From Hyalella azteca (taxonomy: Eukaryota; Arthropoda; Malacostraca; Amphipoda; Hyalellidae): 64,000 bases of DNA. Both the position numbers and the translations under genes were made by a program. The notes under the pieces were generated by a model. That model did no database searches. It had not been told where the DNA came from and saw only the letters and a list, made by a program, of their open reading frames with translations. The DNA lies in contig NW_025931865.1 in NCBI RefSeq assembly GCF_000764305.2, positions 125,551 to 189,550 on the forward strand. The letters run 5' to 3'. Shown in pieces: positions 25,578-37,510 of the stretch. Each line of letters begins with the position of its first letter. Position 1 is the first letter of the stretch.

Positions 25578-26019
25578 GCTCATTTTCTCACGTGTTTATT
25601 TACATTATTTTGCCACGCTTTTTTTCCATATTATTATTAGTTTTTTTTGCTTAATTTTGCCACGTGTTTCATTATTTTGTACGCTGTTTCGTATCGCAAT
25701 AAAGTTTACTAAGCGATGACTACGATAGGGATAGATTATCTCACACGCATCAAACAAATTCCTGCGTCAATCTAACTAAAGTTTCTGCTTTCATTTTTTG
25801 ATCGCGAACAATTGACTTAGTACTAGCAAGACCTACTTTATGGCAGCAAGTTTATTCCATCTCCGACAGAAAAGGAATGTCTGAACAAAACTAAATGCAT
25901 TTGTTCAAATTTCATCACAATTTGTGCTATAAACAAATATGATTGGATGTCGGAGTGATGTAAATTATTGCTTGACCACGGCACCACATAAGCAACTGTG
26001 ATAAACGTGCGGATTTATT

Positions 26020-26184
26020 ATGTATAAATACATCCTAGCTGGACCATCACAGCCTGGGATTCCCCTTGAGGAAAAACTTCCTGGGGAAGTTAGCGCCAGA
26101 TCTGATCAAGCAGTCAGCTGTCAGCAGACTAGACATTCTGGCGCAACGTCAGCAAGCCTAACGCTGATACATGAGCGTTACAAC
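26020..26184 (+). CDS. ATG frame running into adapter sequence
   Basis: An ATG frame starting MYKYILAGPSQPGIPLEEKL is open up to the adapter junction, where it acquires the artefactual tail LSLIHI and stops. The genuine 55 codons are moderately protein-like, but no family is recognised. Any database protein containing this tail would be partly artefact. Confidence 0.15.
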
Positions 26185-26222
26185 CTGTCTCTTATACACA
26201 TCTAGATGTGTATAAGAGACAG
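26185..26222. other. Nextera mate-pair junction adapter (assembly artefact)
   Basis: CTGTCTCTTATACACATCT (26185-26203) is directly followed by its reverse complement AGATGTGTATAAGAGACAG (26204-26222). These are two Tn5 mosaic ends in the circularisation-junction arrangement of Nextera mate-pair libraries. On the minus strand it translates to SYTHLDVYKRQ, a typical adapter-derived peptide. Sequence left and right of it need not be contiguous in the genome. An 11 bp repeat, GCGTTACAACC, lies on both sides (26175-26185 and 26343-26353). Confidence 0.98.
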
Positions 26223-26337
26223 GTGCCTCCTCCGTGACACGGTGCCTCCTCCGTGACACGGTGCCTCCACCGTGACACGGTGCCTCCACCGTGACACGGT
26301 GCCTCCACCGTGACACGGTGCCTCCACCGTGACACGT
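26222..26337. repeat. 19 bp GC-rich minisatellite, 6 copies
   Basis: Units at 26222, 26241, 26260, 26279, 26298 and 26317. The first two read GGTGCCTCCTCCGTGACAC and the last four GGTGCCTCCACCGTGACAC. Consecutive units of the second type form the hairpin CACGGTG-CCTC-CACCGTG. The array begins exactly at the adapter, so its left end and true copy number are unknown. Confidence 0.92.
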
Positions 26338-26353
26338 TGTAGGCGTTACAACC

Positions 26354-29300
26354 GGTGACGTCATTTGCAGTTATTTCGCAATATCTTTAAAGGGAAATTT
26401 TATGGCGGAATAAGTAAATTTTAACTCATAGTAATATTACACGAGATTAAAATTTCTCAAAAACAAAGAGTGTACAGTTTTTTAAGCTATTTCTTCTAAC
26501 GACGCAATTTCACTAACAATTTTCCAATTAAAGTTCGAAAATTAAAATAAATTTCAATCGAAATTATGAACGTAGAGAGGTCGTCTTTTAGCCCCATTGC
26601 TATGATATAATATTTTGGTTTGAAAATTAATATTTTTCTGAGTAAATATCCGTGAAGCCCACCGAAGAATTTCTTTCTAAAAAAGTCAATTTTTTTTGTT
26701 CCGTTCTAACTGATATACTTTGGTGTTGAAATAGAAACCATTATTAAAGAATCTTTATATGATCCCGCTGGAATTTTTCGGAATATCATGCAATACTTGC
26801 AAAGCTAAAACTATTTGTTCACAAAGAAAAAAAAATTCTTTGTTTTGAATGCATCGCATATAGTTGTTCGTTGATCGCTTCAAAGTGAGTGTAATGCGTC
26901 GATCTGTAGTGTAATCGGGAAAAACTGTTCCTGTTATGCCAAATACTCGTGCAACTGACATGAAACAGTCGTGTATGTTTACCTCTTTGGAGAATTCCCA
27001 CGAATAAGATTTGACTCAACTTTCAGGGAATAGACTTTTATTTGACCTAAATCTCCGCTAAATGAAATATTGTTACTCCAACAGCGAGTGGGATAGCCGA
27101 CGCAAGAAAAACGGTTACAGGGAAAACACGTTGTAATCATGCATTTGCAATATAGAGTTAATGGCGTAGATGCCATTAACAAAAATGGCACTGGTTTTGG
27201 TGTCCAGTAAAAAAATTTTAATAATCATGAGGACAAATGAAATGATAGGAGAAGAAATTTTTTAAAGTTTCGTTAACCTTAAGTTCAGGAAATTCATTTT
27301 TTAATTCGCTGACTAAACTCTATTGATGATAGATGGAAGTTTTTGAGAGGTAAAGGTATGAGGTTTTACAAGATTTGAAAGATCACTTGGGAATTTAAGA
27401 TCATGAAAAACGCTGGCAATCTTCGTTTGAGGTTATGTTTCAAATAAAATGTCCACAATGGAGGCTGATGGCAATATAAATTATAGACCAATAAGTTGAC
27501 AAGTAACAATAAAAGTATTTAAAACCCTTATTTATTGTTATTATTATTATTATGTACTACATTTATGACACAAGTCACTCCCGGNTTGAGGAAAAAATTA
27601 CGCCACATTTAGCATATTTTAATAGATGTTATTCTCCAAGAAGATTAAGCTCATCAATTTATTTGCTGCAAAACAAATTTCGTGATAAGATTCCGTTGCC
27701 TTGATATCATAAATTTAAATTATTATTCATCCTTCCTGTTTACTTCTCGAAACGGGGAAAAACAATCATTCTGTAATGATTTTCAAATGGTTCCCGAGTG
27801 TATTTTTTTAATATATGGCTAACCAGCATTAAAAACATTATTCTCATCGATCCCGGTTGAGTATCTCTGCATATTTATTAGAAATAAAATATCACAATAT
27901 CACGCTACGCTTGCATGTTTTTTTTTTTGCAAATAATTTTAACGCGTTGCCGAGATTTTGTTGATGCAATATTCGGCTAGAATTCCTTTTGTTCAGTATC
28001 GCTATATAAAATTGAAGCTCTCACGGTGTGAAAGAAATTAAAAATGAGGTCGATCTATCGTGAAGTACTCAATAAATTCTCATGACATTGGAATTTATAT
28101 GTTTGCATTTTGCTTGAAAATTTTATCCGAATAAAGCGAGTTCGGCTACAGTTAAGTATACTCCTACGTGGCTCTGGCTGTGATTCTCAGCGCAAACAAG
28201 CTCAATTTTTTTAACTTGATAAAGTTGAGACTGCACTACAATAGATCTGAAAAAATGTGATGATACATTAGTATCTTTGGTGGAATGAAACCAGCAAGAA
28301 TTTTTATTATGTCGTTAAGTGGCGTAATTTTTGCCACACAAGCCTTAAAATATATGAGAAGGAAGGAAAATAAAATCACATCGATTTGAGTTGATACAAC
28401 CAAGCTTAGTTTATTTACGAGAAATTCGAACGCTGAAGTTGAATTTCACCAAAACGTTTCTTGCAGGCCAGAAGTTGGAGTTCAGAGGCTGCTATGTGGC
28501 CTAAACGATAATTGAATTGATAGGCGCGTGCACCTCGTCCGACGGACGAAGTACGTCTCCAAAATTAGCCTCTCTCTTATATGTAGATAACAATCAAATA
28601 ATATAATGTTTTAATTTATAATCAAAACACAGAAAACTTTTACAAATATTGCTAAAGAACGTAAGAAACATCTCGGTATTTGTTCGAGCTATACTAAACG
28701 AAGGATTAGGTATACATCCTGAATCAGAATGACACGAAGGGTTTTCTAGATAACGAAAAAGTACGTGAAAATTAATTCCTGATCCCATATCCCAGTGGCT
28801 TTATAATGTATTCATAATTGGAAATTGTACCCGCAGATTACCGATAGAAAATCATACATAGGAAATTCAAATTTAGTCTGGCTTTTGCTTGCTGCGAATT
28901 GGATATGTGCTGACTCTCAATAGGATATCGTCTATCAATTAGACTCACAATAGGATATCGTATTTAAAAATTCTTGATGGAAAATCGTATATGTTGTCTC
29001 AATTTGGATTTGAATTCTAATAATGTAGATTAGGAGATGATGAAACCCAACTTTGTGCGGTGGCGTTGAACCGAGGCTGAAGCGAAACACGAAATAATAT
29101 GGGTTTCGTTTTTTGGGTGAATTCAAGAAACAAATTCGAGCGATCTCACTAGGATTGTTAACGAATCCACAACAAGCAAAAATGTTACGGCAATTTTCAA
29201 GAATTAAATTTTGTTCTAATGACCGTATCGAATATGGTTCAAGTATAAAGTTAGGGCTGACCAGGGATAGACTATTAAACCATACTATTAACATAATTAA

Positions 29301-29640
29301 TAGATTATAATAAATTTACTAATTCCAGCCCTTATAAAGGCTGATGAACTTACATGGCTAGCCATGTACCGGCAATAGTACGAAAGTTTGTACACAAAAG
29401 ATAATGTTAAAATAACAAACTCAATATAAGCCCCGTGGGTAGATTCGAATCCGCATTCAACTCAGTCGGCAAACAAGAGATCGATGAGCGGCGTGAGTGT
29501 GATACGTATGCTCAATAAATAGAACACCTCACAGACACTGAAAATATTTGAGCAGAAAATAACTATATTTACACTATTATTACATAGATATTTGCCAATA
29601 GTGACATATGCTTATTATATTTAGTACTTATCTATCATTC
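26354..29640. other. AT-rich stretch with one single-base N
   Basis: No convincing gene. A short ATT microsatellite lies at about 27535-27553, and the N at 27585 follows shortly after. The motif CACAATAGGATATCGT is duplicated around 28915-28965. A 119-codon minus-strand frame (28935-29294) is AT-rich and unrecognised. Confidence 0.45.
27585..27585. other. Single N, probable assembly join
   Basis: A single ambiguous base within ACTCCCGG-N-TTGAGG. One-base N spacers commonly mark scaffold joins or gap-closing placeholders, so contiguity across it is not assured. Confidence 0.8.
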
Positions 29641-29759
29641 TCAATAATTGAAATACCTCCATCTAGCCAAATGTCATGAACAGGAGAACGAACCTGGAAC
29701 AATATTATTACCAAAAAATAATATTATACTTATTTCATATTTCCAGAGTATTTTTTCAG

Positions 29760-29884
29760 GTAATTGTACAGAGTATGGATACACGGAATACATTTCCGGC
29801 ACTGCGGACAGCGGCTTTGAGTGTCGGGTCTCCGCTTGTAATGCAGAGGGCGAGCTTCCCGCGGACCAGGAGATCCGGACTCAG
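29760..29884 (+). CDS. Candidate exon, possibly an fn3-like fragment
   Basis: A GC-rich island in AT-rich DNA. A good acceptor (TATTTTTTCAG) ends at 29759, and an alternative one (CATATTTCCAG) ends at 29746. The frame runs about 41 codons to CAG at 29884 and on to a TAA at 29921. G is at codon position 1 in 17 codons and at position 2 in 10. The translation contains SGFECRVSACNAEGELPADQ and ends EIRTQ, which resembles the last strands of a fibronectin type III domain (Y/F-x-x-R-V-x-A-x-N-x-x-G, then a Thr-ending linker). This assignment is tentative. The expected donor reads CAG|ATAAGG rather than CAG|GTAAGG, so the exon may be decayed or end elsewhere. Confidence 0.35.
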
Positions 29885-30338
29885 ATAAGGCGGGGGAATT
29901 GCAGAGCCGCGTGGGCTTCTTAAAAAAATTCTTATTGGTATGATATATTTTTTTCTTACTGCAGAAGTGGGGATTACTTTTATTAAAAGTATTTTGTTTG
30001 CATTCGGGAGTTTTTGATGAACGTTTATTATAAAAATGTCAACGTTATCTATATTCCTAAAGTTAAATAACCAGATAAAGATTCAGAAGGATTGAGTGTT
30101 GATAATGTACAATAGAATATTAAAAATTTCAATGGATGAATTCATAACCAACATCCATTTCTTGACTATTATAAAGTTATAAAATTCATTCATACCTGTG
30201 TGAATACTGTGTACGCATTATTAATAATATAACCTCATTTAACGACATTTTTGTGCCAGCTGAAGTATTCGGTGAATGGACCTGAATACATTCAGTGAAC
30301 AGGGAACACGGCAACATCAGTTTTAAATTAAAGTCTGA

Positions 30339-30590
30339 ATTGAATTCATTGACAAGTTATACGTTAAAATCGGTGCGTTACGAAACACAACACAGCTAGA
30401 GCAGTTCGTCGTAACATCTATTTTCACTTACGAAGCCTCGCGTCAGGAGTACAGCAAGATATTCCTCGGTCGCTTCAATGCAATTGTCCATATTTTTGTC
30501 GCGTTACAAAGCGCATTTGGCGGCACCAAAGATCTTCAAAGACTTGGAAATGCGTTAGGAAACGAGAACGTAGCCATTATTCCACATTGA
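30339..30590 (+). CDS. ATG-less coding-like frame, unrecognised
   Basis: 83 sense codons between a TGA (30336-30338) and a TGA (30588-30590), with no internal ATG. Codon-position bias is strong for a real coding sequence: G occurs 26 times at position 1, 12 at position 2 and 12 at position 3. The product has alternating hydrophobic and charged segments (LEQFVVTSIFTYEASRQEYS, KDLQRLGNALGNENVA), but I recognise no family. Just before its stop, the +1 frame opens and continues for about 30 codons (HIDIKDMQSLICDATIRRSK) toward a strong donor-like GTAAGT at 30671, as if a frameshift interrupted one reading frame. It could be a decayed exon or pseudogene, or an exon with an unrecognised acceptor. 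Confidence 0.35.
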   Translation: MEFIDKLYVKIGALRNTTQLEQFVVTSIFTYEASRQEYSKIFLGRFNAIVHIFVALQSAFGGTKDLQRLGNALGNENVAIIPH

Positions 30591-30750
30591 CATCAAAGAC
30601 ATGCAGTCGCTAATTTGTGATGCAACAATAAGACGAAGTAAGCTGTTAATGAAATCCGCGTAGTTTAATGGTAAGTCGTCAATGCACACACATGGTTAGC
30701 TATGAATATTTACCGTAGGCATGCCTACGCGGATAAATGACTTAGTCTAA

Positions 30751-30875
30751 ATAATGATGCACTTTTTGTCTTGCGTGGGTCATCTTGACCTTGTTTAATT
30801 AGCCAGGCAATTAAGGATGCATTTCAGTGCTATTTCCGCTTTCTGCTGTGCGTAAGAATGCGTGTCCCTCTTTGA
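30751..30875. repeat. Diverged copy of the 21006-21120 segment
   Basis: TGATGCACTTTTTG followed by a CGTGGGTCATCTTGACC-like block also occurs at about 21006-21050 in the same orientation, and a TTTCCGCTTTCTGCT-like block matches further on. Similarity is patchy and was assessed by eye, so an old dispersed repeat is likely but not certain. Confidence 0.35.
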
Positions 30876-31524
30876 ACAATATTCCATCAGCAAACTTGGA
30901 CATGCAATAATTCTTAAGACAATAACTAGACTACAATGAACATTAATGTCCACTTAGCATCCATATGTGATGGTATAAGCGATGATCTTAAGGACCCTAG
31001 AAAGCCTCCACGAATTATTAACGTGTACTTGCTATCTTTTCCACTGCCTAAATAGGTTATTACAGCCTATTAAACGTATATACAGTAATCTATAATTCAA
31101 GCAGGTTTAGAGACTCTAACTTTTCCCCTTAGTGCCATAGACGCCCATTGACATGAATATCTTTCCACTTTTTCCTAATTCATACATCGTGGCACAACTG
31201 AATGTTATATAGAAAAAATGTTTCAGATTTTCTGACTTAACTTTCAATTCAAAGAACATTTAAAGCAAGTGTTACTAGTCCTTTTCTTCTAACAAACTTC
31301 GGATAATCTCTACATACTGAGTGCAATTTGAACATTCATACTTCGTTCGTTCGACTGAAATACGCAGCTTATGACTGAAATACGCAGCTTATGATCCTCA
31401 GCGTATTGTGAACAGGCTAATGGAGCCAAATTTCATTGAGTAAGTGCTTGGGATGTCCTTTATTTAATTGAAGTTCAATATTATTTCCCTAGTTTGATCG
31501 GTTACTATTGTTAAAGATCACAGA

Positions 31525-31589
<65 letters not shown>

Positions 31590-33714
31590 GTGACTGATTA
31601 TTATAAGCAGGCAACGGCAGAAATATAATCCTAGCAATCTTGCAACATGGCTCCCTGGAGGATCCTTCACGCACAAACATCTACTATGAACTTCCCTCTT
31701 TTACGAAGCGAATAACAAGTTCTTTTTATGAATGAAAATGACTCTACAGGTTTTCATCGATTATGAGTAATGATATTTATTAAGTAATCACACACATTAC
31801 ACACAATTAACTTAAATATAATTATAATTATACACAATTAACTATATACAGTTATCTTAACAAAATAAAGACATATTACAGTTATATTAACAAAATAAAA
31901 ACATATTATGAAATAACCACATAACAAGATGACATACACACTACGCTGATATTTAATAATATTAGAGTGACTGAATGAGATAAAATAGATGGCAGGAGCC
32001 TTGATCCGAAACTGGGAAAAGTGTGAATTAAAAAAAATATATATATATCAGTTGATTGACAATATGGCCTGTGCAATAGTAAAGTTCAAAGGACCCAAGC
32101 TGAATCAATTTATTTTTAAAAATTCCATTTTCGACGAGATTTGTGAATATCATCAGTACAGGAGTTTTCAGTTTACTATCCTGCAGTTATTAGTTCTCCA
32201 GCTCTATTGCACACTAATCTAATTATTTAAAATATTTTTCCAGTAATTTATGAAAACTATATAGAAAATTTAGTGAAATTATACAGAAAGATATCACTAT
32301 TCTTAATTAAATAAAATTGAGTAATTCTAATTACTTTCTATCCAATAATTATTTGGAAAAAAGTAAATCTCAATATCAAGTGTCAATACAATCAAATAAT
32401 AATCCAGCGATCGACATAGTTTCCAGAAATATTTTCTTTATCCATTACCTCATCACGTAAAACCGACGAACAAGAAAATGGATCACTAAATACTATAACA
32501 AACCTAAGGCAAAACAAAAAACATAACATAAAAAATCGTGTCTATACAACAACACATTAAATATTTTTAACGTACATATTGCTATATAATTTAATCATTT
32601 CTATTATTATTTAATTTTTATTTTTCGCTCTTGGCTGTCCAGTGCCCGCCTGTTGCTTCTCCCGCTGTGTACATGTACCGTCTTTAGTATATTTTTATCA
32701 TTCAGAATCAATTCAACTTTATGCTATTATAGTGCCGCCTGTATCAGGTCTTGAAATTTTGAATGGAAGATTTAATTCTCCTTTGGTACGCCCTAATATT
32801 TAATACCTAATGGATATACCGCGCAAACATGTATCAATTCAAGACACGTATATAAAGACATATAAGTTATTCTTTACCCCGTGAGTGTTGTATTCTTTCA
32901 AAGCAACCGACAGCAATATTTTTCTGGTGAATAAAGATAACTAGAAAGTCAGATGAGAGTTTTTAGTATTTTTTTATTTTTAGCGATTAATTATTAGTTT
33001 TTCATATTTTTGGTAATATTTTAATGAATAGATGATAATATAGAACTGAAATTTCCGACTTGAAAGACTTTTTAAAATATTTTCCAATGCGTATTAATTG
33101 ATTTTTTATAGCTTTTTAAATAATTCCTGTCCCATACATTCATTCATCCAGAATTTACACATGAACTTGGTAGCTATATTTTAATGTTTTTTTGATATCA
33201 ATATAATTTCAGGGCAGCGCTCGTAACTGCAAGAATTTTTTAGTAGCATAAATAAGGCACGTATTAGAATGACAACATTTATGACGGATTTAACTTTCGA
33301 GAGGATGCTTAGATGCGATTAATAATAAACGCTAATGAAACATAATCAAGGGTTTGTTGAAAATAAATTCTCTTTCTGCTTTAAATTTTAATTATAGTCA
33401 ATTTTCTAGCAGCAAAAATAGAAACACTCTTATTCTGGCTAATTAATTTCTCACAAAACACAATTTTGCAAGTTTTATAGCGTCATTTCATAATTATATT
33501 GATGCAATTTTCAAAAGTATGTGTCACAATGTATCATAACGAGACTCTAAACTCGCCGACCAGTGGCCGCCATTACGGAATCATACAGAAATTTTCATCC
33601 AACATTTCGCCAGCATTTCTTAGCGGGTAAAACCCAGCTTCCAAGCCTCCAAATTAAAGTCAAAAGAAAGACAGTAATTTTTAATTGAGTTGCCGGGAAA
33701 AGTTTCTGTTTCAG
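30876..33714. other. AT-rich stretch with microsatellite
   Basis: A 19 bp direct duplication (GACTGAAATACGCAGCTTAT) lies at about 31355-31393. At 31800-31905 ACACAATTAACT and ATATTAACAAAATAAA-like motifs repeat irregularly. No coding region recognised. Confidence 0.45.
31524..31589. repeat. (ATT)22 microsatellite
   Basis: An uninterrupted ATT trinucleotide run. The polyasparagine frame on the minus strand is its translation, not a gene. Confidence 0.98.
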
Positions 33715-33779
33715 CACCGGAAGACCGTAAGAATCTTCATACTTCTGGCGCGAGAGGACCTCACTCGCTGATGGCGAGG
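33715..33779 (+). CDS. Candidate 65 bp micro-exon
   Basis: A good acceptor (AGTTTCTGTTTCAG, ending at 33714) and a good donor (GTGAGA, starting at 33780) enclose 65 bp that are open in one frame (PEDRKNLHTSGARGPHSLMA). Paired splice-like sites of this quality can occur by chance at this sequence scale, so support is weak. No family recognised. Confidence 0.2.
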
Positions 33780-36700
33780 GTGAGAAATACTATGAATAAT
33801 GAAGGAAAAAATTATTATTAGGCAAATTATAAAGCAAATTGTAAAATAAAATTATATCGAGATAATGTTTTTATAAACGCTTCTTGATGTAACCTGTAAA
33901 TAATAATTGATTAATTAAAATACAAACCATAATATGCTCTTCTCTGGAATTCTTGATTCACATCAATCAACATTGAGGAACATTCCACGTCCACAATCAA
34001 GAAGATTATCGAGGAAGGGACCAGCGTTAGTGATGCACTCTGAGTTAATATCCGCTGAATATCCACTAGATTTATGGCTTAATGGGGAAAATGAGAGAAA
34101 ACACCTTTTATTTAGATTAGATAGTCTTCAATCAACTAAAATAATATAATCTAGTTCAGACACAACAAATAATAAGACGATTTACGAACGATTTCTAAGA
34201 TTATGTGGAATGATTTATGGACGATTTAACAAATCTTCAGTATGGCTCTGTTAATTTGAATGCTCAGTTTAGTTAAGTATATTCAGTGACTGCCATAGAT
34301 ATGATATCAAGGAGCGAAAAGCCCAAAGCTTCTGAGCTATTGCAGCGAATAGGAGCAAAAGCTCCGGAAATGGCCCCTTTGAATCTCTGAGTCAATGATA
34401 GAGAGCAGTCATTATGCATCGATCTCTGAACAATGCAATCATTCGCGTAATGAGTCGATCTCCAGAGTCGTAATGAGTCATTAGATGACCGTCGTTTGCG
34501 GGTCTGCACTACAGACCCCAGCCGAGCGACTGATAATTCTACCCTGGAATGTCGGGCCATTAAATCCCTGGCGCCGCTTCATGGAGTCCTAATGCAACAG
34601 AAATAAATTCGGAGAAAGTTTGAGACGAGTTCAATTATTGAATAATGAAGCCATTGTGAACTGAAACAAGCGCCGAAAATAGTAAAATTCTGGACAATAA
34701 TATCTGGAATGGCAATTTTGGATAGGCAAGAGTTAAATAATATGTGAAATAATACAGCTGAAGGGCGCTGCTCAACACAGAGAGCAGTGATGAATGAATT
34801 TAGAAATTGTGCGTGATTAATTAAAATCGGAAGTTTCAAAACAAAGAGAATATTGTGATACTCTGTTATCGCGGGCACGTCACTCTTTACTCACATGATG
34901 TGTAGCGCGTTCGTCTAATCTTGACTTGGTCAGATTGATATACTGGTGGTAATTATAAAATAATTTACGGCTCGTAAGTAATGACGTATGAGTAATTAAC
35001 AATTGGATGAAATGAAGCATTAGCGAGACATTCAAGAATGTATTTATTTCCTAAATTGAATGGTCTATACCACACTTGAGGCATTTCTGTTGCAGAAGAG
35101 TTAAGCATCCACACAAAAGAGAGCCATTTATATTTTAATTTATAAGAACGAGATTGTTCAATCAAACCATTAGTATACCCGTGCCAAAATTAAATAACCC
35201 GCGCCAGCGAAAATAAAATCACAATCAAACTGAAAATGAAAAGTATTAATAAACAGAGACACATTATTTGGCAACATTTATTTGTTATCCTGTTTTACAA
35301 GGGCTTCATGTCTTTTCTCGACGAAAGCCACAAAAGTTCTCGTTCGTATAACCACAAATGGGAGCCAATATTAAAGAAAAATTTACCCCAACCACATTAT
35401 CCCCTCAAAGAGAAAGTTTCCTTTCTTCGTCTATGTATTTTCAAAAATTCCTAATTGTACCGATGAGAATGACGTGGTTGTTGTGCAAAATTACAATATT
35501 TATTTTTAGTCAATAAAGAAAATTGTCGGCGCTGAAGTTTCTTGAATTGTCTGAATTTAAAGTGAATTGTCTGTACTGAACAAAAATTACTCCGCTGAAG
35601 TTTCACCGAAAGTGCAAGAAGTTACCCTTTTAAAATTACCCTTAGATTTGAAAAATTTACCCTCTATCGAAGATCAAACAATAATTTTATAAGAGGATTA
35701 CATTGACCCAGTTGGCAAAGCCGGGCAAGTTAGGTTGTATATTTGACGAGAGTTTGTGAGGTTCCATAGCTACGGCGAGAAGGATAGGAAAACTAGTTGT
35801 AGTATCAGTAAGTCTATGTGTAATCCTACATTTAAAGCTCCACGATAATCAGCACAAGAGAATTCTTGGGTTCTGTTCATCCAGCTCGATCAAGGAGACT
35901 GGCTCACTTCCTAGAGTTCTGAGCGATTGACTCGAATAGAAACTTTGTTCGCTATTCCAGAAAATGGAAAAGACAGGATCTTCCGCAAGATTGTTTCTTC
36001 AGCAGCTCTCCTCAAACAGCACTTTTGACTTTCTTCAGTTTGCAGAGCCGAAGTTTCTTGGCATCAGCTACCTCATGAATTTCGGTTACCCCACTTGACA
36101 ATTCGAGTTCATTCTGGAAATTGCAGCGGTTCTATTATTGTATTTCTTGTATAGAATTATATAAACATAGGAGAATACCACGATTCCATCATCGAATATT
36201 ATTTATACATGAACGTCGACAAAGAAGAACATTATTTTACCATCTTATTGAACATGTTCGTATTAAAAAGGAGTATGGGATTATTAAAGGATAATGGCCA
36301 TTGCCGATTACTGACCTCAAAAATTGAATTTTATCCATATTACCTATTACTGAACAGCAAAAAAGGTAATTTATCAGAAATGTCTTTTCGCTCTTTCCTA
36401 TCGCAGAGACATACAAGACTCCCTGACACGAGTTTCTTGAGAGGGTCAAACTCATTTCGCATTTATGACTTACCGAGGTCAGGCCTAACTGTCTGAGATT
36501 TGCATACTGAACCATATTCTGTACAGTCTCCTATGACATGACCGCTTCATATCTACATCGTTCGTCATAGGCTTGGAGCTTACCGCAAATTGCGATTCAT
36601 GTCATTCATGTATGAGATTCAACTTGCCGGTGAAATGAATGCATACTGTGAATAACAATAGGCTTAGAATATTAACACATGAGCTTTTCCGCAAAATAAA

Positions 36701-37186
36701 AAGTCAACCTAACATATTCGGATCAATCTCATCGAATATTAACCCTATATTTTCTCGTATACTTATGCCCATTAAGTTTTTTCTCAAATTGAACTCTACA
36801 AATTTTAAACAGATGGAGTATAATTTCGAAGAATTTGTGCTTAAAATTTTTTTTAGTGTTTTGTATAATGAATCATCGACACCTGTATCAATCAATCATG
36901 ACCGTAATTACTTTGGGAGTATTGATAATTTCAAATGTAATACCAAATTCAAACTCCCAACTGCAATGATAGACATTGGCATGAAAGAACATTTGCGGTT
37001 ATAAACAGATTAATTCAATACAACACGGGGTAGGTGATTACGAGATTTCAGCGCAATGATGGCATCATATCCACTGTTATCGTAATCAGTTCGCGTTTCA
37101 CATCTGTGCCTCATTTACTTCGATTAATTTTTGCCTGCCGAGTTTCCTGCTTCCCTTCAATGACGAGACTTGCATCTTGTTCTCTG
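33780..37186. other. Low-repeat stretch with weak ORFs
   Basis: Frames of 95-121 codons at 34273-34560 (minus), 36209-36496 (plus) and 36639-37004 (plus) are unrecognised. The last one (start MHTVNNNRLRILTHELF) is notable only because it stays open through very AT-rich sequence. No tandem arrays or RNA genes seen. Confidence 0.4.
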
Positions 37187-37510
37187 CAGGCCGGCGCTGC
37201 CCTGCAGAGGCGACGATGTGTCCACCAGCAGGCCGGCGCTGCCCTGCAGAGGAGGCGATGTGTCCACCAGCAGGCCGGCGCTGTCCTGCAGAGGTGGCGA
37301 TGTGTCCACCAGCAGGCTGGCGCTGCCCTGCAGAGGAGGCGATGTGTCCACCAGCAGGCCGGCGCTGTCCTGCAGAGGCGGCGATGTGTCCACCAGCAGG
37401 CCGGCGCTGTCCTGCGGAGGCGGCGATGTGTCCACCAGCAGGCCGGCGCTGCCCTGCAGAGGCGGCGATGTGTCCACCAGCAGGTCGGCGCAGCCCTGCA
37501 GGCCGGCGCA
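37187..37510. repeat. 42 bp GC-rich minisatellite, 7 copies plus partial
   Basis: Unit of 42 bp containing CAGGCCGGCGCTGCCCTGCA and GCGATGTGTCCACCAG, with starts at 37187 and 37229 and so on. The unit is a multiple of three and stop-poor, so most frames on both strands remain open for more than 120 codons. That argues against any one frame being the gene. It is a sharply GC-rich block in an AT-rich region, flanked by unique sequence that continues none of the frames far. Confidence 0.93.

Noticed and set aside
26158..26364. Minus-strand ORF containing SYTHLDVYKRQ
   Set aside because: The peptide is translated adapter sequence, and the rest is the 19 bp array.
29431..29480. tRNA-like B box (AGATTCGAATCC)
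   Set aside because: Neither strand gives a T-stem, acceptor stem or anticodon arm around it.
30655..30690. tRNA A-box-like TAGTTTAATGGTAAG
   Set aside because: No B box or cloverleaf follows. The GGTAAGT is more simply a splice-donor-like sequence.
31489..31680. Polyasparagine protein on the minus strand
   Set aside because: Translation of the (ATT)22 microsatellite with short random flanks.
33760..33790. Second hammerhead-like motif (CTGATGGCGAGGGTGAGAAA)
   Set aside because: The invariant CTGATGA is broken and there is no helix II, so the match is superficial.
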